Below, one piece after another: positions 1-10,894 of a DNA stretch of 23,610 nucleotides. The first letter of the stretch is position 1. Each line of letters starts with the position of its first letter. The notes beneath the pieces were generated by a model. That model made no database searches and was not told the origin of the DNA. It saw nothing but the letters and a program-made list of their open reading frames with translations. The position numbers and the translations under genes are program-made. This DNA is from Rhizophagus sp. LPA8_4_AMF (taxonomy: Eukaryota; Glomeromycota; Glomeromycetes; Glomerales; Glomeraceae): positions 1 through 23,610 of the forward strand of contig JADRCO010001009.1 in assembly GCA_021464525.1 (NCBI GenBank), written 5' to 3'.

Positions 1-49
<49 letters not shown>

Positions 50-832
50 TAAAAATAAAATAAAGTAAAATAAAATAAAGTAAAAATAAAATATTATATG
101 TATATAATATAATATAATATATAAAAAAAAACAGTGAACTATGCCAATTTCCTCCTACGTTCTGATGCACCAATCTGATCTTATAAACAAAAACGCCTTA
201 CCATAAATTTTTTTTTTTTTCCAAGTCCCAAAAGTATTACTGCCTATATTAGCTATTCTATCTAATACATAAATAAATTATATACGGTATTGCATATATT
301 TTTGTATAAATAATAATCACATAAAAAAAAAAATTTTTTTTTTATATTATGGTCCCAAATGATCCAAATAATCAAGTTTGTAACTTGCAAATCATTAAAA
401 ATTGTATATATATTGTATACTTTTGATATAGCAGTTGTACAAGTTGTATAATCATCCATTCATAATCTTCAAAAAACTCGAAAAAACTATTCAAAAAAAA
501 AAACTTTATATATAGTTGTTCGTCGTTTATTTTTTTTTATTTTTTTCGTGGTTATTTACCGTTTGACAACTAAAAAAAAAAAAATTAAAATTTTTTTTAA
601 AAAAAAAAAATTTTAAAAAATTAAAAAAAAAACCAAAAAAAACGTACGCTTCTTCACTTTTTTTATTTTTTTTATTATTATTTTCATTTTTTTTTTTTAT
701 CACCTTTAAAAAATTATTTTTTTGAATACATAAAAAAATCAAAAAAGATTTCTATCAAATATTATTACCTTTTTTTTTTTCTTTTCTTAAAAAATAAAAC
801 GACACACCTCTCTTCCAAAAAAAAACCCAACA
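1..832. other. AT-rich intergenic region upstream of the F-box gene
   Basis: The stretch opens with a run of 47 A and is dominated by A and T homopolymers, including mixed poly-A/poly-T blocks near 575-700. I see no convincing gene. The only less AT-biased island is about 139-205; read on the minus strand it has a possible splice acceptor followed by a short open stretch ending in a stop, so it could be the last exon of a gene lying beyond the window edge, but this is weak. The final 60 bases before the F-box ATG are pyrimidine-rich and then A-rich, as in many fungal 5' leaders. Confidence 0.6.
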
Positions 833-2491
833 ATGCACAACTTTAAAGAAATGATTTTTAATTTGATTTATAACGTAATAAGATTATGGTGTTCCCCTAT
901 ACTCTTCTTCTGCAGACCAATATTAGATTTTATAGATTTCTTAATAACGGAATCAAAATCATCAAATAATTCCAATAATAAAGGAACCGCATCTTATTCT
1001 TCTTTTAATTCTTTATTAAATAATGATGGTTATTCATCATCAGTTCGTCATGGAAAAAAGAGAAGAAGGCAACAGTTTCATAATACTTCCTCTTGTAATA
1101 ATAATATTAGAAGACTTACTGAAGAACAACGTCGTAAATTGATAAATAATCCGATGAGAATTCAATCGAGACAAAATTCAATAATTTCTTCAACAAAATT
1201 ATCTACAAAACGTATCTCATCCGGTATATCAGTTACGAATAAATCAAAATATCTTATGATTAAAACGACTATACATCATTTACCGATAGAATTATTATTA
1301 TGTATATTTGAACAATTACCTAATAGGAAAGATTTCTATAATTGTTTATTCGTTTGTAAATCATGGAATTATATGGTAACCCCTTTCCTATATAAATCTC
1401 TTCAAATTTGTCCTTTACCTCAAAATTTTCCCATTGAAAAATTTGGTCATTATATAAAAGTACTCGATTTTTCTTCATCAAGTTACGATAAGGCAGATAA
1501 AGTAACTGATGTTTTAATTCAAACCATAGCTATGGCTTGTCCTCGTTTAAGGTGTATTAATCTCAATGGTTGTAAACATTTATCTGATTCTTCTTTAGAA
1601 GCTATTTCAAAAAATTCTTGTTCTTCCTCTTTATTATCAATTAATTTATCTGGTTGTAGAAAGATTACTGATGTTGGTTTAAAACATTTATCAAAATCTT
1701 GTCATCATCTCACTTCATTAAATGTGGCTGATTGTGGTAAAATATCTGATAAAGGTGTTATATATATAGCGAAAGGTTGTCCCGGTTTAAGACAAATAAG
1801 ATTATCCGATTGTCCAAGGATAACAGATCAATCTATTGAAATTTTGGTACAAAATTGTACTAAATTATGTTGGTTAGATATTGCAAGAATAGGTAGAATT
1901 ACTGATTCTTCCGTGAGAATTATAGCAAATTCTTGTAAAGAAAATTTGGAACGTTTGAATTTAGCGAGACCTTCTCCTTTAGAAGTTCTTTATTCTTCCG
2001 CTCTCGCTAGTCCTTCACTTCTTCCTATTACATATATTAATGATGATATTTCCTTTGATGGTGATGATGATTATCATGACGTGATCAGGAGTGTTAGGAG
2101 TGATACTGAAATAACTGATGAATCAATAGCTTTATTAACAAGACAATGCCCGAATTTACAATTATTAGATTTATCTTACATGAATTCCATAACAAATTAT
2201 TCAATAGAATCTATAGCAAATAATAGTTTTTCTTTGGTTTGTTTAACTATAATAGGTTGTAGATTTGTAACATGCGATTCATTAAGATATTTGGCTCAAT
2301 TAAGACGTAAATCTGGTCATTTAGGTTGTATAACTATGGGTGATGCTGCTGGAATAACTGAAAAAGATATTGAAAGTATTACCAATGAACCGGAAGGTCT
2401 TTTGTCTGGTTGGCAGAAAAGTTCTGTAGATGAAGATAGTTTAAAAGAAATTTTAGGCGGTGTTAGTTGGGATGATGTGGGTAATTGGTAA
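833..2491 (+). CDS. F-box and leucine-rich-repeat protein (Grr1/Amn1-like), intronless
   Basis: Uninterrupted 552-aa frame. The F-box is at about residues 147-192 (HHLPIELLLCIFEQLP followed by the VCKSWN motif) and should bind Skp1, making this a substrate receptor of an SCF ubiquitin ligase. It is followed by cysteine-type leucine-rich repeats of the form LNGC..LSD, LSGCRKITD, VADCGKISD and LSDCPRITD at about 235-375. An acidic, serine-rich insert (about 385-425) precedes further repeats at 428-515, which end in a degenerate tail. Residues 7-38 are strongly hydrophobic with Cys and Pro and could form one or two membrane helices; residues 40-135 are Ser/Asn/Arg-rich and look disordered. The start is the first ATG of the frame, in the context ACAATG. 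Lack of introns contrasts with the intron-dense housekeeping genes alongside and fits a recently expanded family. The substrate cannot be inferred. Confidence 0.9.
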   Translation: MHNFKEMIFNLIYNVIRLWCSPILFFCRPILDFIDFLITESKSSNNSNNKGTASYSSFNSLLNNDGYSSSVRHGKKRRRQQFHNTSSCNNNIRRLTEEQRRKLINNPMRIQSRQNSIISSTKLSTKRISSGISVTNKSKYLMIKTTIHHLPIELLLCIFEQLPNRKDFYNCLFVCKSWNYMVTPFLYKSLQICPLPQNFPIEKFGHYIKVLDFSSSSYDKADKVTDVLIQTIAMACPRLRCINLNGCKHLSDSSLEAISKNSCSSSLLSINLSGCRKITDVGLKHLSKSCHHLTSLNVADCGKISDKGVIYIAKGCPGLRQIRLSDCPRITDQSIEILVQNCTKLCWLDIARIGRITDSSVRIIANSCKENLERLNLARPSPLEVLYSSALASPSLLPITYINDDISFDGDDDYHDVIRSVRSDTEITDESIALLTRQCPNLQLLDLSYMNSITNYSIESIANNSFSLVCLTIIGCRFVTCDSLRYLAQLRRKSGHLGCITMGDAAGITEKDIESITNEPEGLLSGWQKSSVDEDSLKEILGGVSWDDVGNW

Positions 2492-2972
2492 TCGGGAAAT
2501 TGGTAATCTAAAAATATATAATCTGTAGTATGTAGATATTATTATAATTTGATTTATTAAAAAAAAAAAAAAATTTATTATTTTGAACAATTATTTTTCT
2601 GAGAGATTTTTATATATTAGTCATCCTAAAAAAAAAATAATTTTTTTTTTTCTTTTTTTTTGTATATATTTTAGTAATTTATACAGTTTTTTTTTTTTTT
2701 TTTTTTTTTTTTTTCTAAAAAAAAAAAAAAATCTAATACGCATTATCATACTTTATTTTATCACGAGATATTTACATTAATACTGCGGTTGAGATAATTA
2801 TAACATAATAATATATGTTTATATTGTTATTGATCATCGAAAAGTTGAATTATATTTTAATGATTTTAATGGTTTATTTATCTTGTTTAATACGGAACGT
2901 CCGAATTTTATTAATTTCTTTTTTTAAGATAAATCTTCACCAAAAAGTCATTAATAATAATAACAAAACTAT
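2492..2972. other. Convergent intergenic region (3' ends of F-box gene and SPT16)
   Basis: Holds the 3' flanks of two genes that face each other. It contains long T and A runs (about 2640-2735) that can be read as an ORF only because they are homopolymeric. No gene, RNA or repeat beyond low complexity is visible. Confidence 0.6.
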
Positions 2973-5900
2973 TTAACGACGTATTTTTTTATTTTTGCCG
3001 CGCGTGTCATCGGATGTTTCTTTACGTTTAGAACTACTACCTCCTTCTTTTCGTTCATCAGCTATGAAAAATAAAGTTTTGTTTATTAACTATATATTCA
3101 CATAACTTTATATTTAATACTTACCTTTACGCGCTTTTTCTTCAAGATCATCCCAACTTTCGCCACTCTCATCACTCTCTTCTTCGGAAGATCCAGAAGG
3201 TTCAGAAACCTCATTTTGATCACTACTTTCATCGCTCTAAAAGAATCAATTAAAGTTTAAATTCGTGATAAAACAAATTAAGCAATTGACTTTATACTAA
3301 TAATACTTACGCTCGATTCACTATATTCACTTTCACTGAGAACATATTCACTTGCAGTTTCAGTAGAAACATCCGAATCATCACCCTAAATAGATAATCA
3401 ATTGAATTAGAAACTATTAACAGGAGGAAAATCTCCTTTTTTATATTGAACAAATTAGGTAGTTTACCTCTCCATGCATATTTAAGAAAGACCAGCCTCC
3501 ATCCTGATAAAAATCTGCTGGATCTTTTTGAATAGTTCTCATAATTTGTGTCCAATTTAAGTTTTGTGGTCCCTCATAGAAAACCAAATCTACATGGCTA
3601 TATAATTTTTACACAAATCTATCAGTCAAGCGATAATAATGTAATTAGATTCTATATTGCCTACTTACTCAAGCCAATCTTTAACATTTTCCAGCTGATT
3701 CATAGGGATTGTGTTAATATGAACTGGTGCCCGTGAGTAGTCTTTAAAAATAAAAACTAAATCAAAGTTTTTCAATCCGAACTAGTAATATATGGAAAAA
3801 ATAATTATTTAAAAAAAATTTTTATACTAGCAACATTTTATCGTAATATTTACCTGAACACGTTCTAAATGAGCTATTTCAACATCAGCTATTGTAATTA
3901 CTAAAAATGGAGGATCTGTCAAATGAACGAGACATTCTGTCGTAGGCTGTAATAACACATTGGTACGGAAAGGAACTCCTTGAAAGGCTATTTCTCTAAA
4001 GGGAATGTCAACATCTACTCGACCTTCACTCTTAAAATTATTCGAAAAATTAATTATAAAATAAATATGATAATCGAATAAACAAGGATTAAAAAAAATA
4101 ATTATTAATATTTACTGATTCTGCAATCTTTTCTGCAAAGGATTTAAATTCTTTATTCAATAAAGCTCGCCTTCTTCTTTCTTCTTGTTCAGCACCAAGT
4201 TCATCTTCATCTCCATAACGATATTTTCTTTTTCTATTTCCTGTTTCATCAAACTGTACATCAGATGCTTCACGATAAAATTGAATATCCTATTTTTTAA
4301 ATATTAATTATTAGCGAATAATGAATCTTTTATATTAAGGAAAGATATAAATAATGATGATGATGAACCTTGGTTTTTTTCTTCCCATGTATGACCGGAT
4401 TCTTAAGATGTATATGTAATAATACAATTAGTTCATTATCACATGGCTGAAAGAATAAGTGTTGAATGTTGCTGAATAAAATATCTAAATTTAATTCATA
4501 AAATTATAGTTATAAAGTTTAGTTTTATATATATACACACATAGAGTAGAACCTTTCTTTAAAGTATTAACCTAGCTTTTGATTAGTTCGATGTGATTGA
4601 TAACGTAAACCATTTTCGTGAATTTCTAATTCACCAGGTATACGTTTTCCGTCCAAACCTGGACGAACGAATACTTCTGACAAACGATGCGTTGGTCTTC
4701 GACCTAAATGGAAATTTAGTAAATTTATTAGAACATTATTATAATAAACAGATTATAAATACAATACCTCTTAGCTCGATCAGCTTGTCCTGTTCAACTA
4801 AATCCGACATTTCTTTCCGCTCGGCTTCTCTGATCATAAATTAAATTAATTAATTACACTAAATATATCGATAAATTAGTAAATATAAATTAACCCTCAC
4901 TTTTTTGCAGCGGTCTTTTTGAGTTCAACTATCTTCCTATAAATTTCTGACAAGTTCTCATCTGTACTTCGATAGGTAACGGCACGTACAAAGTTTGCAT
5001 TTGGATCGTCAAAAGGCTTAGCAATAAAAAGAAAATGTAAATGATAGGTGGAGGTTGAACATAAGATTGTCCTTATTTTAATAGTAATTAGTATCTACCA
5101 TATCTTCTTTTTTGCCAGAAGCTTGTCCTGGTGTTAGGAAGTTTATTCGCAGATAAGTGTACTCGCCCTCATCAGTCTTATTTACATTCTTCAAAGTAGA
5201 AATATGAAAAGGAACTGCTAGTCCGAACACTGGAAGAATAATCGATTCGTTTCTTTGATCTACAACTATCTATAATAGATGTTTGTTAAAAAATCTATGA
5301 GCATAATTTAAAATTAACAATTATTTTATTTTTATACCTTTAATTCCTTGACTTCCCTTGGTAGAGCCGTATCTCTTTTATAACTTTCAAATTTCCTAAA
5401 AGTGGCTTCCCTGTGACTTGTCTGATGATCAACACCATACCCAAATCGTGCTAATCCTTCTGCCTGCTTCTGTTTAGCTAATTCCGCCTGGTGCTCCTTC
5501 CGTTTTTGCTCGGAATCCTCGTCCTGCAAAACATGAATAAATTGATATCATAATTAGGTAAAAAAAAATCATAATATAATAATTAATATAAATAGGCCTA
5601 CCTTATCTTCACTTCTGAATTTACTTTTCAAGACAGTAGATTTCCTCATAGCAGTTCTCTTGGTTTCAACTTTTTGAGCAGGACGTTTATTTTCTTTCTT
5701 TGTTTCTGAGCCACTTTCGGGCCCATCCTATATAACGAAACATTGTTAATTTAATGGTATTAATGGAAAAAAAAAATTATTCTGTACTTGATCAGTATAT
5801 AGGTAAAAGTTACCTGAAATGAAAAGGCCATACTATTTAGCTTCCGATTGCCTTCCGTTAATAACGGAGCTGGTTCGTTATTAGATACCCTAATAGTATC

Positions 5901-8060
5901 TATTATCCAAAGTGAATAACTGTCAACCAAAAAATTTTAGGAAACAATAATGATTAATCTCTAAAACGATAAAAGCAAATATAATAGCTAAGATAAATAA
6001 AATTACATTTTGCTTTCTTCGTCTGTAGCCTTTGAGTTTTCTAAATTTTGAAACCCGACGGATAAATTAAAAACCATTCCAGCCTTGAATTCTTTTGTAC
6101 TTTTAGCATTAATAGAATATGCAGATTCTCTAAATTCGATTCCCATCTAAAAAATAAATGAAATAAAAATTGTTTAATATTATTTAAAACAATAAAAAAT
6201 AATCAAAAAAAACAAAATTCTTACCCCATGACCGAGGCTCTTTACAAAATGGGAAACAAGTTCAGGTTTCTTATTTTTAACAAAATTTACGGCTTTCACG
6301 TAAACATCACGAAGTTTTACTCCACTTTTTATATGTTCAACAATACGCCGCTGTAGCTCCAACAGAATCTCATAATTCCTTTCTTGTTCCTAAAAATGAG
6401 AAACGATTAGTTATAAAGCAATTACAATTATTTTGAAGACGCAAGTATCGCATACCTTAGTCGGGTCGAACAAAATAGTTCTACCGATGTTCGAACAATA
6501 CGATTTGTAACGAACACCAAATGAACAAAGAATAGTTCCGGCATGTAACGTTCTGTTATCAGATTCAGCTGAAGATTTAAAATCATATATACCACCGCTT
6601 TGAATTATTGGAGTATAACAAAAATCAGCTCGTGAGAGATCAACCTGGTATTGATAATGTAAGAAATAATATAATTATCATGAATGAAAAATTGTGAAAT
6701 TTTTTAGAAAAAAAATACACACATCTTGAACTCCTTTTTTAAGGAAAGTATTTTGATCGCTTGTTAATATATTATCGATATCTTCAGACAATTTTTCATG
6801 AGTGACTTGTTTTTCTTCATCAACGAGGGAAGTCACGACTCCAATGAAATGTTGCATTATCAAAGAACTAAGTTTGCCAGCAACTCGGACCGTTTTCTAA
6901 TATTGAATAGTTAGTTTTTATATACCTTTACAAGTTCATTCGACTTTTTTAATCATATTAGAAACCACACATATTTAAATATCATATTCAGATTCGGATT
7001 ATTGTAACAAATTGTTTAAGTTCCCTAATCTAATCCGATCCAAACCATCCCAAATGAATGATGAATAAACATTACTATGAGCTAAAATTGCAATTCGACA
7101 TACCAATTCTTCTTCATCCTTAACAGCTAAAACTGATGCGACTCCTGTACTAACATCAACTTCTTCAATTTTATCTTTGAAATTTTTATATACTTCCGAC
7201 CATTCTTGCACAAAATTGCCTTCCTTCAAATCTTTTGGCAATATTCCAAGACGTTTCTAGTGAAGAAAAAAAAAAATGTAATTACATTATTCCTACAGTA
7301 CCTAATAATAGAGGTAACAATGTAATACCTTTTCTCCTTCGGTTATATAAGTAATAATAGATTCGAAAAGATCTCTGTGTTGTGATTGATCCTTTGTATA
7401 CTTATGAATTTCAACAGATACTTGTTTGTCGCCTTGATTTAATTGCTCTAAAACTTCGGCTGTAATAAATTCGAAAAAAATTTAGTAAATTAACCAATAA
7501 AAGAACAAATATATACATATATATAACAACTTATTACCCATTTTTTCCTTAGCAACGAAGTGGAGTTTATCTTGTGTCAATAAGATTAATGTATCTCTCC
7601 ATTCATAACCTAATAGCCATGTCTTTTATCAATGTAAAAGAAATAAAGAAATTGTGTTTAATGGAACGTTTTAGCAGGAAAAAATTTTGCTATTTACAAA
7701 CCTGAATCGCCGTAGATTTTTGATATGGATATTCTTCTAGAAGATCACCTACAGTAATAAGTATGGTTTCAGCGCCTTGGAAATCGTCACCTGCATCTTT
7801 ACTTTTACTCAACGATTCCTAAGTTAGAAACAAAATTCAACCCTGATCAAACTTTCGCGCGTTTTTTTAAGCAAGTATTAAAAATTACAGTGTGATACAC
7901 GTTCGTTTTCGTGAATCAAGAAAAAAGCAGAGCGCAAACTAAAAGAGGAACTGCACCAAGTATTTTTCAAATACACACGTACCTTCCAAATGGTTTGTAA
8001 AATGCGTGCGCGTTTATGAAAGGTTTTAGTGTCTAAAATGAGCTGTTTTTCTTCAGTCAT
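2973..8060 (-). CDS. SPT16: FACT complex subunit Spt16, 24 coding exons
   Basis: Histone chaperone subunit of FACT (with Pob3/SSRP1), acting in the nucleus on H2A-H2B and H3-H4 during transcription and replication. Exons in order: 7983-8060, 7702-7818, 7538-7622, 7329-7459, 7104-7256, 6723-6896, 6456-6644, 6225-6389, 6007-6146, 5814-5919, 5602-5727, 5338-5523, 5099-5269, 4901-5016, 4768-4829, 4572-4703, 4369-4484, 4116-4289, 3854-4030, 3669-3781, 3468-3597, 3311-3385, 3125-3236, 2973-3061. Joined length is 3117 nt, 1038 aa, close to the usual 1030-1050. The aminopeptidase-like N-terminal half (about 1-430) contains [12 protein letters not shown] and [12 protein letters not shown]. The dimerisation/middle domains include [28 protein letters not shown], the [17 protein letters not shown] segment and FGLKNFD. 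The C-terminus (about 948-1009) is acidic and Ser-rich, then basic. All introns are GT-AG; the donor at 4368 (GTTCAT) is weak. It shares a promoter region with the zinc-knuckle gene. Confidence 0.95.
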
Positions 8061-8383
8061 GGTTTCGTATTTGAACGGATCAAAAAATTAAACTTGTTCA
8101 CTTTTGAAGAAACTTTTCGTTATATATTATAAAATTTTTTAAAGTAAATATAATTCTCCGATATAAAATCCGTAAACTGTATCATGTGTCAAAACTCTCT
8201 AAACTCTTTTTGTCTGGTTAGTCAAACAAGGTCACTGTTCATGTATCATTTGTATCCATATGCGTGCGAATAAATCTGCATAAAGCTGGCTAAAATCATG
8301 AAAAAATATTGGATATTTATGACATTTTTATCAGGTATTCGAAAGATTATCCTTTTCTTCCATTTGTTGAGCCAATAACGATA
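8061..8383. promoter_or_regulatory. Divergent promoter region between SPT16 and the zinc-knuckle gene
   Basis: 323 bp between two start codons facing outwards, so both promoters must lie here or in the neighbouring gene. It contains GTATCATGTGT at 8179-8189, repeated at 17952-17962 upstream of the RING gene, and a related TGTATCAT at about 8240. A frame open from 8294 runs into the zinc-knuckle ATG but has no in-frame ATG of its own, which supports 8384 as the start. No individual element is proven. Confidence 0.55.
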
Positions 8384-10534
8384 ATGGTATATCAAAGTGG
8401 TCGTAGCAGTAGTGGCTGTTATAAATGCGGTGGTAAATATATTTAATATATGTATATTTTTGATAATATTTTTATTTATGCAAGCTTACACAGTCTTCGT
8501 GTTTTCTTGTAGGCGATCACTTTGCTCGAGATTGTCAGAATACCAACGATGTCTGGTAAGTGCACTCATTATCTTAAATTTATAATATCTAAAAATTTTG
8601 ATCGTATAAATTAATTATTCTTCGCACTTAGTTATAATTGCGGGTAAGTATTTTTATTTTATTAAATCTTTGAAAAAAAAAAGTCTTTTGCATTAACGCG
8701 ACTTTAAAATAATAGAAAAGAAGGGCATATTAGGTACGGCATGTAATGATTTCTGAAACGCAATTTAACTGAATATTAATTGAACTGGAATGATTTAAGC
8801 CGTAATTGTGATGAACCCAAAGAAAATAGAGAGAAGTGCTATACATGTGGTAAACCTGGCCACATGGTTAGTATACTTAAAGTATATTCAATCGTGCAAT
8901 TAAACAAAATTTGATAACTTGCAAAAATTTTCATTCCTAATGAAGTCTCGTGAATGTCGTTCAGATTCGAACTCGGGCGAGTGTTACAAGGTGATCTTTT
9001 ACTTTATTCGTTTACTTGTTTCACTTGACTTTAACTAATTAATATTTTAATTATAATAGTGTGGCAAAGTATGAAATTTTATAACGAAATTTCTATAATT
9101 GGTCTTATGCATTTCATATCATTAACTTGATAATATTATAGCAAGGTCATATAGCTAGAAATTGTGATGCAGATCAAGATAGCGAAGATAAATATAATTC
9201 AGGATATAAATCTAAAGGATCGTGTTATAATGTACGTAAATTCTTGAAATTTTTTGCCTAATTTATAACATGCGCTTTTCTAATAATGTATCTTACTTAT
9301 TTTATTTATCATTAGTGCGGACAGGTTGTTTAAAATAATCAATAATAAATCCTTAACATCAAATTGAATAATTTTGTTAAACGTTAATTTTTTAGCACGG
9401 TCATTTATCACGCGATTGCCCTAATAGTGGAAGCGGTGGAAGATGCCATAAATGTGGACAAGAAGGTCATTTTGCGCGTGATTGTACAGAATATGGTAAC
9501 GGAGGTGACTATGGCGGCCGTGGGAAATGGTAAAAATATATACATTTATTTATTTATTTATTTCTTTCTTTCTTTCTTTCTTATAATTCTAAGTAACTAG
9601 ACGATGAATTTTAATAATTATGTTTACAGTTTTAAATGTGGAAATTATGGGCATTTTGCCAAGGATTGCGAGGAAGATAATACTGATAATGAATGGGGTT
9701 CAGCTCCAAGATGTTATTCGGCATGTAGTATTACTTTAAATTTTTTAAATATATATCCTATCCTTGTTGAATTAATTTTATTTTTTTTAAAAAAACTTGT
9801 CCCTTTAGTGTGGAAAGGTATTTATTTTTTCAATAAAATAAAAATTGGGTTTATTGAGTTCTAAATTTAAATTTTAATTATATTACATTCTAGACTGGCC
9901 ACGTGTCTCGTAATTGTTCGCGATCAGGAGGATATGGTGGTGGTGCAAAATGGTATAAATTTTGAAATTTTTCATTGTTTGTTACTGTTCATTTTTTCCG
10001 TTTACATATTTTAATATTCGAAATTCTTAAGCTATAATTGTGGTAAACCTGGACATGTGGCTAAAAATTGTAATAATAATAGTAATAGCAAGAAATGCTA
10101 TAGTTGTGGCGGTAAGATATATTTCAATTTTCAAATATTTCACGCGTTTTCCACTTAATATGATCATTAATTGTTTACTGGACTTTATGAACTTTTAGAA
10201 CATGGACATCTTCAACGGTAAATTGAATTGATTTATTTTAACCACACATTGCGTTTACCGTAACAAATTTATATATAATATTATTTTTTAGAGATTGTGA
10301 TAAGGAACCAAAATGCTATAATTGTGGTCTTCCCGGTCATCAAAGTAGGGATTGTGATTTACCACCAGATTCTAAAGTCTGCTATAATTGTAAACAGGTA
10401 TGATTCATTTTTATTTTAATATATGAAATGTTTAATTTTATAAATTTTATTGAATCGTTATAAATTACACATATGTATGTGCATAGGAAGGGCATATCAG
10501 AAGAGATTGTACCTTATCTAATGTCGACGCGTAA
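8384..10534 (+). CDS. Protein with twelve CCHC zinc knuckles (CNBP/Gis2/Byr3-like), 17 exons with microexons
   Basis: Likely a cytoplasmic single-stranded nucleic-acid or mRNA-binding protein of the CNBP type. Exons: 8384-8432, 8513-8555, 8632-8643, 8716-8733, 8800-8866, 8946-8990, 9060-9068, 9142-9231, 9316-9324, 9396-9529, 9630-9720, 9809-9817, 9894-9952, 10032-10111, 10199-10217, 10292-10397, 10487-10534. They join to 888 nt, 295 aa, ending in TAA. Knuckles in order: [167 protein letters not shown]. The first is one residue short between Cys2 and His; the other eleven are canonical CX2CX4HX4C. Linkers are Gly/Ser- or Asp/Asn-rich. CNBP, Gis2 and Byr3 have about seven knuckles, so twelve is an expansion. 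Intron 11 starts with GC (9721), the only choice that keeps frame. Exon 1 is the least certain. Confidence 0.88.
9545..9582. repeat. Compound tetranucleotide microsatellite (TTTA)n(TTTC)n
   Basis: Lies inside intron 10 (9530-9629) of the zinc-knuckle gene. About four TTTA units switch to about five TTTC units. On the coding strand the TTTC part is a long pyrimidine tract upstream of the acceptor at 9628-9629. Confidence 0.9.
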
Positions 10535-10894
10535 TCACACAGTTTAATTACCTTTTTTTTATTTTGAATTCATATATAAATTATATATTTTTTCTATCTG
10601 CAAACACGTTGTTACTATGAATTAACGATCGGAATTTGAGAGGCAAATATGATCAATCAAATTGTTGTATTTTTACTTGACATTTTTTGTAGTGTCGTGT
10701 ATAATAAAAAAATTTTGAATTGCAATAGAAATGCAGTAATGATATTTATTATTGAATAATTTTTGATATGATAAAAGGACACAATAAATTAATTATTTGG
10801 TTGAATACAATGTTAATAAGGAATTTCTTATTTCAAGTTTATATCATAAATGCTTCAACGTTAACATTGTTTTGGAAATAAAATGAATAAAATA
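10535..10894. other. Convergent intergenic region (3' flanks of zinc-knuckle gene and NTF2)
   Basis: 360 bp between two converging stop codons. AT-rich, with AATAAA-like strings in both directions (for example near 10703 and 10788 on +) that could serve polyadenylation. No further gene is seen. Confidence 0.55.

Noticed and set aside
139-205. tRNA or terminal exon in the small GC-richer island
   Set aside because: No cloverleaf or T-loop consensus; a last exon of an off-window minus-strand gene is possible but unsupported by any recognisable protein.
527-742. 71-aa minus-strand frame upstream of the F-box gene
   Set aside because: Lys/Phe/Asn only, produced by A and T runs; no protein-like composition.
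2583-2780. 65-aa plus-strand frame after the F-box gene
   Set aside because: Mostly Phe and Lys from a poly-T/poly-A tract in 3' flanking DNA.
7104-7241. Frame of SPT16 exon 5 running on into its intron (34 extra residues)
   Set aside because: The extra part is not Spt16-like, and a GTATGT donor precedes it; the joined exon 6 restores the family sequence.
8397-8585. 62-aa hydrophobic plus-strand frame
   Set aside because: Off-frame reading of zinc-knuckle exons 1-2 and the intron between them.
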